From Spartinivicinus marinus (lineage in GTDB: Bacteria > Pseudomonadota > Gammaproteobacteria > Pseudomonadales > Zooshikellaceae), in the NCBI RefSeq assembly GCF_026309355.1, contig NZ_JAPJZK010000001.1, positions 4,856,501 to 4,920,500 on the forward strand: a stretch of 64,000 nt of DNA. Reading direction: 5' to 3'. A program made the position numbers and the translations under genes. Under the pieces are notes generated by a model. It had not been told where the DNA came from. It ran no database searches and saw only the letters and a program-made list of their open reading frames with translations. Below, one piece after another: positions 53,646 to 63,026 of this stretch. Positions within the stretch are counted from its first letter, which is position 1; the number at the start of each line of letters is the position of its first letter.

Positions 53646-56150
53646 ATGTACTCAACTACTGTGTCTGTAAACAATACTGTTCATCAGCCTGCTGCTAACT
53701 ATGTTAGTAAATCAGTTGCGTTTATACGCAACGGACGTCTTATCAAAGTACTCAATAATGTTGAGTCAAACTCAGAAAAACCTGCTAAATGTTTTACTTT
53801 TTTTAAACATTGTCTAAATAGGCATCAGCATGAGTCTTCATCAGTTATTATTCCTTTTAAGATGCATAATGAACGAGGAGAATGGTTGCGTGACAGTGTT
53901 GTAAAAATACTGCAGTTGTTCCAAAAAAAAGTAGCTGAGTTGAATAAACAAAAATGTCTAACTACAAAAGGGGTCAGTTCGCAACTAGACCAATTATCAG
54001 ATCAATTAAATCAACAGTCTGAATTTGTCTTAAATGAAACGGAGGTGAAAAGTGTTTATCAGCAGCTAAAAAGCTTAGCGGATATGCTGCCTAAAACAAG
54101 TGACTTACAAGAATTGGCAGACTTATTAGCGGTGCAGACAAAATTGCAAAGCTTGGCTGTTGCTAGAGAATCACTCAAGCAACAACTTTATCAGCAGTTG
54201 ACACAATTAGAGCAGCCAGGGGCCAGTAGCAAATTTCAAGTACAGTTACGCTTGTCAGTAGGAGCAGGCTTACCTGGGTTGGACTTACTTGAAGGCAGTG
54301 TAACCATTAAAGCAATGTTTGAGGTATTAACAGATGATGATACTGGTATTTTTGAAATTCGTTCTGCTGGCTTAAAGCTGAGCTTGGCGGGAGGTGATAA
54401 ACTAATTGTTGAAGGTGAAGCAGCTGTTCAGGCTAGCTCTGGCACTATCTATAGTGATGAGTCGTTGTTAGCGTTTGTTGATCGACAGGTGGATTCAATA
54501 ATAGGAGCTTTATTTACTGCTGCAACCAGTAAGAGTATTGGTCATTTAGTAGATTGGAAACGTAACCAAACCTATGTGGAGTTGCAACAGCAGGCGCTTG
54601 CCAGTCAACATCGGTTAAATAACTTATTGCTTAAGCAAGGGTTACCTGCTCAAGTAGCTCCAGCATTGGGTAAAATAAAAAAAATGCCGCTAAAAATGAA
54701 ATTATTTACTGGCAAGATGGCTGCTGGTGTTAACCTGTTCAGGCGAATATTTAAAGGTGAAATATCAAAAAATGTATTTAATGCCGATATTGCTAAGCGG
54801 CAGCTATTGATTGATAGCCTGCAACAAGACTCACTGCGGTTATTTCGTTATGATTCGCGCTATTATTCTAAAAGTATTGATGACTTGACCCAACTAGCCA
54901 TCCAGCAGGCTGATAAACCCTTGCTGGCTAGAACAAAGCAGGTATTAGATGGATTATTTGCAGAATACCAACATTATAGTGACTTGGCCCAGTTTTGTGA
55001 TTATGCGCGTGCTAATCCAAAAAAAATTCCATCGAGTACATTAGAGCAAGCAAAACAAGTTAAAGCCTCTATTGAGTTGCAGAGAGGAGCCAAAGGCCGG
55101 GTTGAATATTTAAAAACAGTGTCTATATCTTATATAGCGTTGTTGCAATTATACATAGCTAGTTGTCCAGTAGAGCAACAGGAAGCATATAAGCAACACT
55201 ATCAAACCTTTGATAAACAACTAAGACAACCTATATTTTATATCCCAGAAAGTGCAATGGCTGAACAACTTAGCTTTTCGACACGTAGTCAGTTGTTACG
55301 TAATGCCTTTGGTGGCACATTAACGCTTGAGTTGCCATCAGAAAATGTTGGCTTAAGTCTAAGCGCTACCTATACTCATACTGAAAAGCACCCAAACTAC
55401 TATCGCCAAGGTGAGTTTTTAGACTTAAGGATTAGCTTAGATAATCAGTTTAATGTTGAGGATATTTTATCGTTGATTGATTCTGAAAAAACAACATTTA
55501 ATGGATTGGATGCTATATTAGTAAATAATGATGCTGAGGCAGGTGTTACTCAACAAAATATCATCTCACAGTTAAGACAAACCTTAAGTCATGTATTTGA
55601 TATGGGATTAGAACTGGGAGCAAGTCTTGAGTGTCGCTTTAAAAAATCAGCGAAAAAACATTGGAATTTGCAGTTTGTAAGAATAAAAACCCAATTTGGC
55701 CGGGCAGCGATGATGCCAGGTTTAGGGGTATATATTGCGCCTACAGTGAAGGCAGCAGTTAGTGCAAAAGCAGCAGAGACCCAAACTGTTGTTAGGCAAG
55801 AGTGGTTGGGGAGTGATACCTTAAGCTATCTGTTGCCTATTTATAATGCCTTAAATAGCACCGAGCAGACCGAGCGCTGGCAGCTATTTACGAAACAGCA
55901 TGAGAAAGAATTTAAAAAAATATTTATTGCTATCGCAACAATCGGCTCATCAGTAAGAGCTGAAGTGGATAAACTCCTGGAAAAAATCAATAATCCTGAA
56001 TTAGGCACTAATTTATTCGCGGCTATAGATGGGTTTAAGAAAAATGCGACAGCCAATAATTACCAGGAAGCTTTAACAGTATTTAACGAATTTTTGTCTC
56101 ATCAAAGAGAAGTTCATTTTAAGTTGAGTGAAAAAGTATGGCATGATTGA
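53646..56150 (+). CDS. Large protein of unknown function
   Basis: About 834 residues with no family that I recognise. ATG 53646 is chosen because a GAGG lies nine bases before it; an upstream in-frame start at 53565 is possible. The first 220 residues are helical and Gln/Leu-rich (LDQLSDQLNQQ, TKLQSLAVARESLKQQL). Then comes a Gly-rich hydrophobic beta-like block (VGAGLPGLDLLEGSVTIKAM, AGLKLSLAGGDKLIVEGEAA), a basic helical part with KKMPLKMKLFTGKMAAGVN, and a second beta-rich block at about 560-720 (TLTLELPSENVGLSLSATYT, MGLELGASLECRFKK). No signal peptide is evident. The pairing of such amphipathic blocks could fit membrane association. It stands alone between terminators. Confidence 0.55.
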   Translation: MYSTTVSVNNTVHQPAANYVSKSVAFIRNGRLIKVLNNVESNSEKPAKCFTFFKHCLNRHQHESSSVIIPFKMHNERGEWLRDSVVKILQLFQKKVAELNKQKCLTTKGVSSQLDQLSDQLNQQSEFVLNETEVKSVYQQLKSLADMLPKTSDLQELADLLAVQTKLQSLAVARESLKQQLYQQLTQLEQPGASSKFQVQLRLSVGAGLPGLDLLEGSVTIKAMFEVLTDDDTGIFEIRSAGLKLSLAGGDKLIVEGEAAVQASSGTIYSDESLLAFVDRQVDSIIGALFTAATSKSIGHLVDWKRNQTYVELQQQALASQHRLNNLLLKQGLPAQVAPALGKIKKMPLKMKLFTGKMAAGVNLFRRIFKGEISKNVFNADIAKRQLLIDSLQQDSLRLFRYDSRYYSKSIDDLTQLAIQQADKPLLARTKQVLDGLFAEYQHYSDLAQFCDYARANPKKIPSSTLEQAKQVKASIELQRGAKGRVEYLKTVSISYIALLQLYIASCPVEQQEAYKQHYQTFDKQLRQPIFYIPESAMAEQLSFSTRSQLLRNAFGGTLTLELPSENVGLSLSATYTHTEKHPNYYRQGEFLDLRISLDNQFNVEDILSLIDSEKTTFNGLDAILVNNDAEAGVTQQNIISQLRQTLSHVFDMGLELGASLECRFKKSAKKHWNLQFVRIKTQFGRAAMMPGLGVYIAPTVKAAVSAKAAETQTVVRQEWLGSDTLSYLLPIYNALNSTEQTERWQLFTKQHEKEFKKIFIAIATIGSSVRAEVDKLLEKINNPELGTNLFAAIDGFKKNATANNYQEALTVFNEFLSHQREVHFKLSEKVWHD

Positions 56151-56250
56151 CCTGGCTGATATCATCATACAAAACCAACGGCTTACATTAGTTTTTTAGT
56201 TAGAATTGTCCTAAAGAGTATAGAGTTTACAGATAGGTTGAGAAAGCTAC

Positions 56251-56296
56251 TTTAAAAGCTAAGGGTGTAAATAATTCTACACCATTAGCTTTTAAA
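56251..56296. terminator. Bidirectional terminator
   Basis: Nineteen-base arms (TTTAAAAGCTAAGGGTGTA and its complement with one mismatch) around an eight-base loop, with T- and A-runs at the ends. It lies between the large unknown gene and the convergent GlsB gene. Confidence 0.85.
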
Positions 56297-56305
56297 AAAA
56301 TCAAT

Positions 56306-56551
56306 TTATTTAATCAGTCGATACAAGTATAACAAGAGGAATGCACCGCCAGTGGCAATTAAAATACCTTGTAAGCTAAATGAGTTGACTCCACCAAAGC
56401 CAAATAAACTAGCAACATAGCCGCCCACCAAAGCACCTGCAACACCTAATAAAGTGGTAATGATAAAGCCGCCGCCATCACGTCCAGGCATAATCCACTT
56501 GGCCAAAATACCTGCAATCAGCCCTAATACAATCCAAGCTAAAATTCCCAT
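56306..56551 (-). CDS. GlsB/YeaQ/YmgE family membrane protein
   Basis: An 81-residue membrane protein from ATG 56551, which follows GGGGAG at good spacing. It has three hydrophobic helices: ILAWIVLGLIAGILAKWIMP, then the Gly-rich GGGFIITTLLGVAGALVGGY, and SLQGILIATGGAFLLLYLYR at the end. This is the transglycosylase-associated (GlsB/YeaQ/YmgE) family, commonly induced by envelope or general stress. No partner gene is adjacent. Confidence 0.9.
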   Translation of the reverse strand: MGILAWIVLGLIAGILAKWIMPGRDGGGFIITTLLGVAGALVGGYVASLFGFGGVNSFSLQGILIATGGAFLLLYLYRLIK

Positions 56552-56720
56552 ATTAAATCTCCCCATGTTTTGAGAGACTAAACTATACGCAACCTAAAAT
56601 GAGTTTAGGTATTTTAACTGATGATTTTAGATCTGTATCACTTTAAAGGGTGCTTGCAAATCACAATATTTTTGGTAATCAGTGCTTTTATTTTGTGCGT
56701 TAATCACTAGGCTGAAGCTG

Positions 56721-57995
56721 TTATTTATTAATTAAACTAGTAGGGTAATCTCCAGGTAACCATTTCCCCTGACCATTTTTGTCATGGTAATTAATCCATA
56801 CGGCTTTTCCTGAAGTTTCTTTTAATAACTGTAAATTTTGATAGCCACTTCTGGGAACATCAAATTGAAAATGAGTACCAAACGCTGCTATACATCTAGC
56901 CGTTCCTGTTGACCAGGGACCTGTATAGGGGGTTACTTGCCACTCGTTAGTTTGCCTATTACGACAACTGTAGGCGTAATGGCTGCTACAAGCTTCAGCA
57001 TTAAAACGTCCATTACTACCTTGAACAACGCAGTGTTTTCCGGCTGAACTAGTTTTTGGCTCATTTTCTGCCCAGCTCCATACAGCGGCTTTCATACGTG
57101 AATCAAGCTCAACTAATGGTTCAGCACCCACTAAACCAAGCCCACAAGATACGGCGTCATGCATAACTTGTGGGGTAATAGCTGGTGGTGGGTTGCCAAA
57201 GTGACGGGTAAGCCAGGTAGCATCTTCATAAATTCGAATCAGTTGGTTAGCAACGGCTGCTGCTGAAAATCGTTTGGTTGTACATTTGGGGTAACCACTA
57301 AAACTACCATTCTCGGTTGGCCAATGGTCTTTAAATACTGTAGTACTCCAGGCAGTTGTAGCACAATTGCCGCCGATTAAAATGACTTGTTTAGCTTGTT
57401 GTAAAATAGTTTGTTTAGTGATTGTTTGGGGAAGCTGCCGACAGCTATTAGGTCGATAGATTAGGTCACCAATAAACTGATTAAGCACTGCTAAAGCTTC
57501 AGGGTAATGGCCATCTAGGTGATCTTCCAGGTAAATCATTAATAGTTGATCACGATGAGCGGGTTTTCTTAACCAACTGTTTATTTCTTTTATAGTGGCT
57601 TCAAAGCGCCGATCAAAAATACTGCAACCAGTGTGCTTGTTAGTACCATGGCACAACAAAATTTCTTTTTTGGCACGAGTACCTAACGTCCAGTGAATAT
57701 CTAATTCGATAGCGCGAATGCCATAATCTAGCTGTTGCCTGATGCTTAATTGATGATTTGGGTCCCAGTAACTACCTAGAGTGGTGTAAGCTTTTGAGTT
57801 ATAACTATTATGGGTATATAAAAAAGTACTGCGACCTAAAGGCTCGCTAATATCTAGCTTAATCTGCAATTGAATAGCTCGGTTAAGCCAGCTTTGTGGG
57901 GAACTATTCGCTGAAGCTATTGTGGTATATAACAGAATAAACAATAAAGGGATAAAAAGTCGTATATTGGTTAACAAGGCAATAATTAAACGCAT
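56721..57995 (-). CDS. Secreted PI-PLC-like phosphodiesterase
   Basis: About 424 residues from ATG 57995, which gives a clean signal peptide (RLFIPLLFILLYTTIASANS). The PI-PLC X-type TIM barrel has TFLYTHNSYNSKAYTTLGSY with the first catalytic His, then GIRAIELDIHWTL and LLCHGTNKHTGCSIFD with the second His. DQLLMIYLEDHLDGHYPEAL and VILIGGNCATTAWS are further conserved parts. The C-terminal 100 residues (CVVQGSNGRFNAEACSSHYA, then CRNRQTNEWQVTP) are Cys- and aromatic-rich and may bind a surface ligand. A cytosolic role is unlikely. Phosphodiesterase action on a lipid or glycan phosphate is inferred from the fold. Confidence 0.83.
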   Translation of the reverse strand: MRLIIALLTNIRLFIPLLFILLYTTIASANSSPQSWLNRAIQLQIKLDISEPLGRSTFLYTHNSYNSKAYTTLGSYWDPNHQLSIRQQLDYGIRAIELDIHWTLGTRAKKEILLCHGTNKHTGCSIFDRRFEATIKEINSWLRKPAHRDQLLMIYLEDHLDGHYPEALAVLNQFIGDLIYRPNSCRQLPQTITKQTILQQAKQVILIGGNCATTAWSTTVFKDHWPTENGSFSGYPKCTTKRFSAAAVANQLIRIYEDATWLTRHFGNPPPAITPQVMHDAVSCGLGLVGAEPLVELDSRMKAAVWSWAENEPKTSSAGKHCVVQGSNGRFNAEACSSHYAYSCRNRQTNEWQVTPYTGPWSTGTARCIAAFGTHFQFDVPRSGYQNLQLLKETSGKAVWINYHDKNGQGKWLPGDYPTSLINK

Positions 57996-58390
57996 TTTGT
58001 AAAATCCTTTTTTTATTTTAATTGGTTCCATAATCAGGCTAGCTCAAATATTTCAACAGAGCACCACAATCTTGCATCTGGTTCTGTGTAATCACGATTA
58101 ATAGCTTTTCTACAACGGTAGCTGCTTAGTGTGGATTTAATAGGTTTGCTGAAGTAGCACCAAAAAACTGTGAACTTATAACTTTAAATTTCAAAGGAAA
58201 TAAATAAAAATACGACAAGAAGCTCATTAACTACTCCCAATAAATGAAGGGAAACTGAACTTTCCATGGAGGTCATCAATGTATTGTGAGATAAATTAAG
58301 CCAGTTTCCTTTTATTTCCTACCAGTTAGCCCAACAAACTCACCAGATCCCAGGATCTGGGGGTGGTTATTTGCTGTTATAAACGTTGTA
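57996..58390. other. Intergenic between divergent PI-PLC-like and porin genes
   Basis: About 395 bp with no gene. A perfect inverted repeat CCAGATCC-CA-GGATCTGG at 58343-58360 lies 31 bases before the porin start. It could be an operator or a small hairpin in the leader. Presumably both promoters lie here. Confidence 0.5.
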
Positions 58391-59968
58391 GTGGTTGTTG
58401 TAATGCATTCTAATGTAGTCTTCGTAAGGTATTTACCCATTATTACTGTAGTAGCTTTATCAAGTTGCTTGATAAGTAGCATTTGTAATGGAGTAGAAAA
58501 AAGCAATGGCCCTGTAACAATGCGTTACAACAATTTGTTTGTTAATAGCAGCTCTGCACAACGCAGTGAGGTATTTGACTTAGATGAATGGGTGCATGGT
58601 TTAGAGTTAGACTTTAAATCCGATTACTATTTTGGCTTTATTGGTTTTGACTTTACTATGGGAAGTGCGTCTTATGTGACTGGCAACAATAATAGTAATG
58701 GTGCTAATAATACGGGAGACGCTCATGGCTTTATCGCCAATCAGCAGCAGGCAGGTGAAGGTGCAGCTGCGGAAGGTTTTATAGAACAGCCAGTACCGAA
58801 TGAGCGAGAGTTTGTATTCTCGTCTTTTAGTTATGAGCAGCTTGAGGCAAAAAGTAAGGAAATGCAAGACTGTATGTCGGATCCTGGTAGCCAAGAGCCA
58901 CAAGTTTGTCAAATAGAAATGCCGCTTTTAGAAACAGAAGAGATTGATTATTTGCGTCAGCCCCAGCTTAATAGTGACAGTAGCGGTAGTTTATCGGCAA
59001 TATCACAAGCTTATACTAAATTACGTTTTGGTGATGATTCCTTTTATATCGGTTTAAACTACGGTTTGCAAAATATAGATATCGCCACCTTTTCAACGGC
59101 AAACGCTAATGTGACTGCCAGCTCTATCTTTGGTGCTTTAATTACCGCTAACTGGAAAAATGCACGGGTGTATTTGACCCGTTTTAATCAATATCATAAT
59201 CGCCGTTCCAGCCAATTGTTGAGTGATTTAGAAAGCTATGACCGGCAAAGCAAAATTGACCATATTGATATCCTAGGGCTGAATTATCAGTTAGCGCCGG
59301 GGTTAAACGGGCAGCTTGAATATGGTCGAGCGGATAATCAATTAACAAAGTATTTTGCTAAACTGTTTTATATCACTGAACTCAACAGCAAAGTGGCACT
59401 ATCAATAGATGCCCGGTATGGACAAGCCCAGGGCAAAAATGGGTTTGGCTATTATGATTGGCTATCTTTTAATAATGCCCAAATGTTTACCTATGTACGT
59501 TTTGAAGATTACCAAAGTCGTTATGTTAATTTAACTGGTGCTTTACATACCCGACACGGCAAACTTTATGTAGGTTATAACAAAACTTATGATGCGGATT
59601 GGGCAGGTGGCTATTTCTATGATGATGAAGGTACCTTTAACTCAACTCTGGCATTGCACAAAAACTTTAATCATAAAAATGAAGGAGCCTGGGTTTTGGG
59701 GTTTGACTATGACTTTGCGGGGGCTGCTTTACCTGGCTTAACTTTAAGTATGCACTATGCTCGTGGTTCTCGCCCTGATGAGATGTTATTAATTGAAAAT
59801 GATGAGAAAAATGTTGCAACCGAATTAGGAGGCTATCTGTCATATACTATCCAGACAGGATTGTTAGAAGGGTTTGGTTTTGGCTGGTATTTTGCCAATC
59901 ACAAGGGCTTTGAAAACAGTGAGCGGGTCAATCGATTTTTAGTGACCTATGATCTCGTTGCATTTTAA
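58391..59968 (+). CDS. OprD-family outer-membrane porin
   Basis: A 525-residue beta-barrel protein. A hydrophobic N-terminal segment (YLPIITVVALSSCLISSICN) acts as signal peptide. The mature chain has alternating aromatic strands such as LRFGDDSFYIGLNYGLQNID and ARVYLTRFNQYHNRRSS, ending in LVTYDLVAF with the terminal Phe used for BAM recognition. GLTLSMHYARGSRPDEMLL near the end is typical of OprD. A Cys-bounded loop (CMSDPGSQEPQVC) and a long Gly/Asn/Gln-rich loop lie in the first third. OprD porins admit small carboxylates or basic amino acids; the substrate here is unknown. The start is uncertain: ATG 58406 is also possible. Confidence 0.8.
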   Translation: MVVVMHSNVVFVRYLPIITVVALSSCLISSICNGVEKSNGPVTMRYNNLFVNSSSAQRSEVFDLDEWVHGLELDFKSDYYFGFIGFDFTMGSASYVTGNNNSNGANNTGDAHGFIANQQQAGEGAAAEGFIEQPVPNEREFVFSSFSYEQLEAKSKEMQDCMSDPGSQEPQVCQIEMPLLETEEIDYLRQPQLNSDSSGSLSAISQAYTKLRFGDDSFYIGLNYGLQNIDIATFSTANANVTASSIFGALITANWKNARVYLTRFNQYHNRRSSQLLSDLESYDRQSKIDHIDILGLNYQLAPGLNGQLEYGRADNQLTKYFAKLFYITELNSKVALSIDARYGQAQGKNGFGYYDWLSFNNAQMFTYVRFEDYQSRYVNLTGALHTRHGKLYVGYNKTYDADWAGGYFYDDEGTFNSTLALHKNFNHKNEGAWVLGFDYDFAGAALPGLTLSMHYARGSRPDEMLLIENDEKNVATELGGYLSYTIQTGLLEGFGFGWYFANHKGFENSERVNRFLVTYDLVAF

Positions 59969-60059
59969 TCATATTGACTAATTTGATTAGCGAAACAGGG
60001 GCGGGATATACTACAGTTTACGATAAAGCTGCTATTTAGAGATGTAGGATTGGCTTTTG

Positions 60060-61457
60060 ATGAAACGGCGCCTGAGTAGTTTCTTTGAAACAGGTATAAA
60101 TTTCTTTATAAACCATACTTTAATGGTTTTGATCATTGCTTTTACTTTAGCAACAATTATTATTTTATGGCATCTGGAACGGCTAGCGAACAAGCAAATT
60201 GAGTCGACTGCCTTGGATAATGCTCAGTCTTACTCCCAAGCCCTTGCCGAATTTCGTACGTTATATACATCTGAAGTAGTGGCCGTTGCACAGTCACATG
60301 GTATCGAAGTAAGCCATGATTATAAAACTAAAACAGGGGCAATTCCGCTTCCAGCTACGTTAAGTATGTTGTTGGGAAACCGCCTTGGGGGAAAACAAAG
60401 TGGTGTAAAAAGCCGACTTTATAGTAAATATCCTTTTCCCTGGCGTGAAATATCTGGGGGGTTAAATGATAATTTTGCTCAAACCGCCTGGAAAACATTA
60501 CAGCAAAGCCCCCAACAGTCTTATTACCGCTTTGAAGATGTCGATGGCCGAGCCGCTTTGCGTTATGCCACCGCAGACGTAATGCGTCCGGGTTGTATTA
60601 GCTGTCACAACGCCCATCCTGATAGTCCCAAACATAACTGGCGAGTTGGAGAAGTCAGGGGAGTATTGGAGGTTATTATTCCAATAGAAACCCATATGTT
60701 ACTGACTAATAGTATGCTAAGGCAGTCATTTATTCTGATTAGTAGTATTTTAATGTTCTGCCTTATCTGTATTACGTTAGCGCTCCGTAAATTAAGGCTG
60801 CGGAACCATGAAGCAAATACTTATGCTGCCGCTATTGCCGAGACCAATAAGAAACTTGAAGCAGAAATTGCAACTCGTAAGCAAGCTGAAACAGAGTTAC
60901 GGCGTTTATCATTGATCGATCCATTGACTGAGTTAAGTAACCGTCGTTATTTTGATGAGGTTTTTAAGCAGGAGTGGAAGCGGGCCGTTCGTCATCAACA
61001 AAATTTAGCCGTTATTATGATCGATATCGATTATTTTAAACTATACAACGACCATTATGGCCATCAAGCAGGAGATCAGTGTATTCGGTTGGTGGCTAAA
61101 GCCCTCAATGTCTTAACTGTACGTGAAACAGACACCATTGCACGCTATGGTGGTGAAGAGTTTGTGGTGATATTACCTGGAACGGATAAAACGGGGGCAC
61201 TAAAAGTAGCTGAAGCCATGCGAGAAGGCGTTGAAAATTTGCATATTCATCATGAATTTGCGTTGACAGGTGATCGGGTAACCATTAGTGCAGGCATTGC
61301 CAGTGCTTTACCTTTAGTGAGTATGAGTCATGTTGATCTATTAAGGGAGGCTGACCAAGCGTTATATCAAGCTAAACAGGCAGGGCGAAATTGTGTTAAA
61401 GCAAGAAATGGCTCTGTAGTGATGCTGGGAGCAGGTAAGCCAAAGCCAACAAGATGA
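60060..61457 (+). CDS. Diguanylate cyclase with haem-motif periplasmic sensor (DUF3365-like)
   Basis: About 465 residues. A first membrane helix (INHTLMVLIIAFTLATIIIL) leads to a periplasmic domain with the haem motif CISCH at 179-183 (RPGCISCHNAHPDSPKH), resembling the DUF3365/Tll0287-like family. A second helix (SFILISSILMFCLICITLAL) and a coiled coil lead to a GGDEF domain with LIDPLTELSNRRYFDEVF, the active-site RYGGEEFVVILPG (GGEEF near 363-367), and SAGIASALP. It should make cyclic di-GMP in response to redox or gas signals. ATG 60060 is preferred over the TTG before it. Its stop overlaps the ATG of a truncated gene. Confidence 0.88.
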   Translation: MKRRLSSFFETGINFFINHTLMVLIIAFTLATIIILWHLERLANKQIESTALDNAQSYSQALAEFRTLYTSEVVAVAQSHGIEVSHDYKTKTGAIPLPATLSMLLGNRLGGKQSGVKSRLYSKYPFPWREISGGLNDNFAQTAWKTLQQSPQQSYYRFEDVDGRAALRYATADVMRPGCISCHNAHPDSPKHNWRVGEVRGVLEVIIPIETHMLLTNSMLRQSFILISSILMFCLICITLALRKLRLRNHEANTYAAAIAETNKKLEAEIATRKQAETELRRLSLIDPLTELSNRRYFDEVFKQEWKRAVRHQQNLAVIMIDIDYFKLYNDHYGHQAGDQCIRLVAKALNVLTVRETDTIARYGGEEFVVILPGTDKTGALKVAEAMREGVENLHIHHEFALTGDRVTISAGIASALPLVSMSHVDLLREADQALYQAKQAGRNCVKARNGSVVMLGAGKPKPTR

Positions 61458-61579
61458 AGTGGTTAAAACTAATAAAAAATTGTCTGTTGGGTATATTCGT
61501 TGGATTTATAATAACTACTGAGGCGTTGCCTGAAGAAAAACTTTTACTGGTTACACAGGACTTTCCCCCCTTACAGTAA
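61454..61579 (+). pseudogene. Truncated periplasmic solute-binding protein
   Basis: A 41-codon frame overlapping the cyclase stop (ATGA). It encodes a signal peptide (LLGIFVGFIITTEALPEE) followed by KLLLVTQDFPPLQ, the first strand of an amino-acid-type (SBP_bac_3) periplasmic binding protein, then TAA. The rest of the protein, about 200 residues, is absent from the following sequence. Coupling to a diguanylate cyclase suggests that the lost protein was once a partner sensor. It is too short to be functional beyond a leader. Confidence 0.65.
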
Positions 61580-61688
61580 GGCATATATCATAAAATTAGA
61601 CAGCAATTTACTGATCAATCAACAGCATACCAACCACTTAATACAGTTTGTCCCTAATCTACTTAATGTTGTTAGCCTTTATACTCCT

Positions 61689-63026
61689 CTATAATCTGCC
61701 ACTGCGTTTAATATCTAGATAACGGTTCACTAACCGAGCCATCATTTCTTGCGGTGTGCAATCAAGAATTAATGCACCTTCTGCTACTAATTTATCAACG
61801 GTAGCGTTGCGTTCAGTTAAATACTGAAATGCACCTAAATATCGTAAAGCAGCAGGGAAATCACTGATTGGCTGGTGGCTAACCTGTTGTATAGCGGTTT
61901 CTTGTAAGTTAACCAGTAATACCAAATGTTTTCGCCGTAATAATTTGATAGCGGCTATTAAGTCCTCTGTATCCTCATCACGTAGGTTAGTGACTAATAC
62001 CACTAATGCGCGTTTACGCTGCCTAGTCATTAAATCTTCGGCAGCGGCAATATAGTCGGTTGGTTGTACATCGGGATATAAATCATAAAAATTATTAAGT
62101 AGCATATTAATGTTGCCAGTACCTTTAATCCCTGGTACCCAGCGGTTATTCTGGCCAAAGCTCATCATACCTACCACATCCCCTTGTTTAAGTGCTACTA
62201 AAGCAAGTAATAACAGGGAGTTTAACGCATGATCAAAGTGGGTCAGTTGGCCATCCTGAATGCGCATTCGCTTACCACTATCCAGCAATATCAATATTTG
62301 TTGGTCACGCTCATCCTGGTACTCTTTTGATATAAGCGACATCCGTCGTGCAGTAGCTTTCCAATCGACTTGGCGTAATGGATCTCCAGGTCGATATTCC
62401 CTCAGCTGATGAAAGTCCATACCTTCTCCACGGCGCTGCTGTTTACGAATACCCAACTGAGAAGTGTGGTGGCTGTTAGCCAGCAGGTTATAGCCTGTCA
62501 CTGTGGCAAAGTTTGGATACACTTTAACTTCTGTAGTAACAGGGTAAATAAACTGCATAGCCCATAATCCTAGCTGCGAACGAACTCTAACTTCTACCTG
62601 GGTAAACAGGGCTGGCCCTCGTTGATGAGGTGTAACTTCATAGTGGCCTATGGAAAATTTACCTGGCTGTAATTCAAGTGCTAGTGGTAACCCTTTAACG
62701 TTAAATTGATTAGGTGCATGATCATAGAGTTCGATCTGTTGACGCAGCGGTAGCTGGTGATGCACCTGGACTGCTACTTGGACTGAATTAGAAAGGGCTA
62801 AATTATGAGGCAGTTGTCGGGTAATTGTTAGCGATGGCGCCTGTGTAGATAATATTAAATCAGCTAAAGCTAACAGGCCAATGATTAATAACCCAGCCAG
62901 TAATAGCTGAGCAAGCCAAGGTAAAACATTAGGCCACAACTGTTGGATAAAGGCCTGGACCAGGCCTAGGCCAGTGAATAGGACGAGTATATACAGTAAT
63001 GGCTGGCTAGGCTTAAACTGTCTCAT
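61689..63026 (-). CDS. DUF58 domain protein
   Basis: A 445-residue protein with two membrane helices near the N terminus (LLYILVLFTGLGLVQAFIQQ and LLAGLLIIGLLALADLIL). A beta-rich segment follows, then the DUF58 motif GEGMDFHQLREYRPGDPLRQ and VDWKATARRMSLISKEYQDE at about residues 215-255. The rest has a von Willebrand-like fold with ILILLDSGKRMRI (MIDAS-like DxSxK). Such proteins are co-encoded with MoxR ATPases and act at the envelope, but their exact function is not settled. The start overlaps the moxR stop by four bases. Confidence 0.9.
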   Translation of the reverse strand: MRQFKPSQPLLYILVLFTGLGLVQAFIQQLWPNVLPWLAQLLLAGLLIIGLLALADLILSTQAPSLTITRQLPHNLALSNSVQVAVQVHHQLPLRQQIELYDHAPNQFNVKGLPLALELQPGKFSIGHYEVTPHQRGPALFTQVEVRVRSQLGLWAMQFIYPVTTEVKVYPNFATVTGYNLLANSHHTSQLGIRKQQRRGEGMDFHQLREYRPGDPLRQVDWKATARRMSLISKEYQDERDQQILILLDSGKRMRIQDGQLTHFDHALNSLLLLALVALKQGDVVGMMSFGQNNRWVPGIKGTGNINMLLNNFYDLYPDVQPTDYIAAAEDLMTRQRKRALVVLVTNLRDEDTEDLIAAIKLLRRKHLVLLVNLQETAIQQVSHQPISDFPAALRYLGAFQYLTERNATVDKLVAEGALILDCTPQEMMARLVNRYLDIKRSGRL

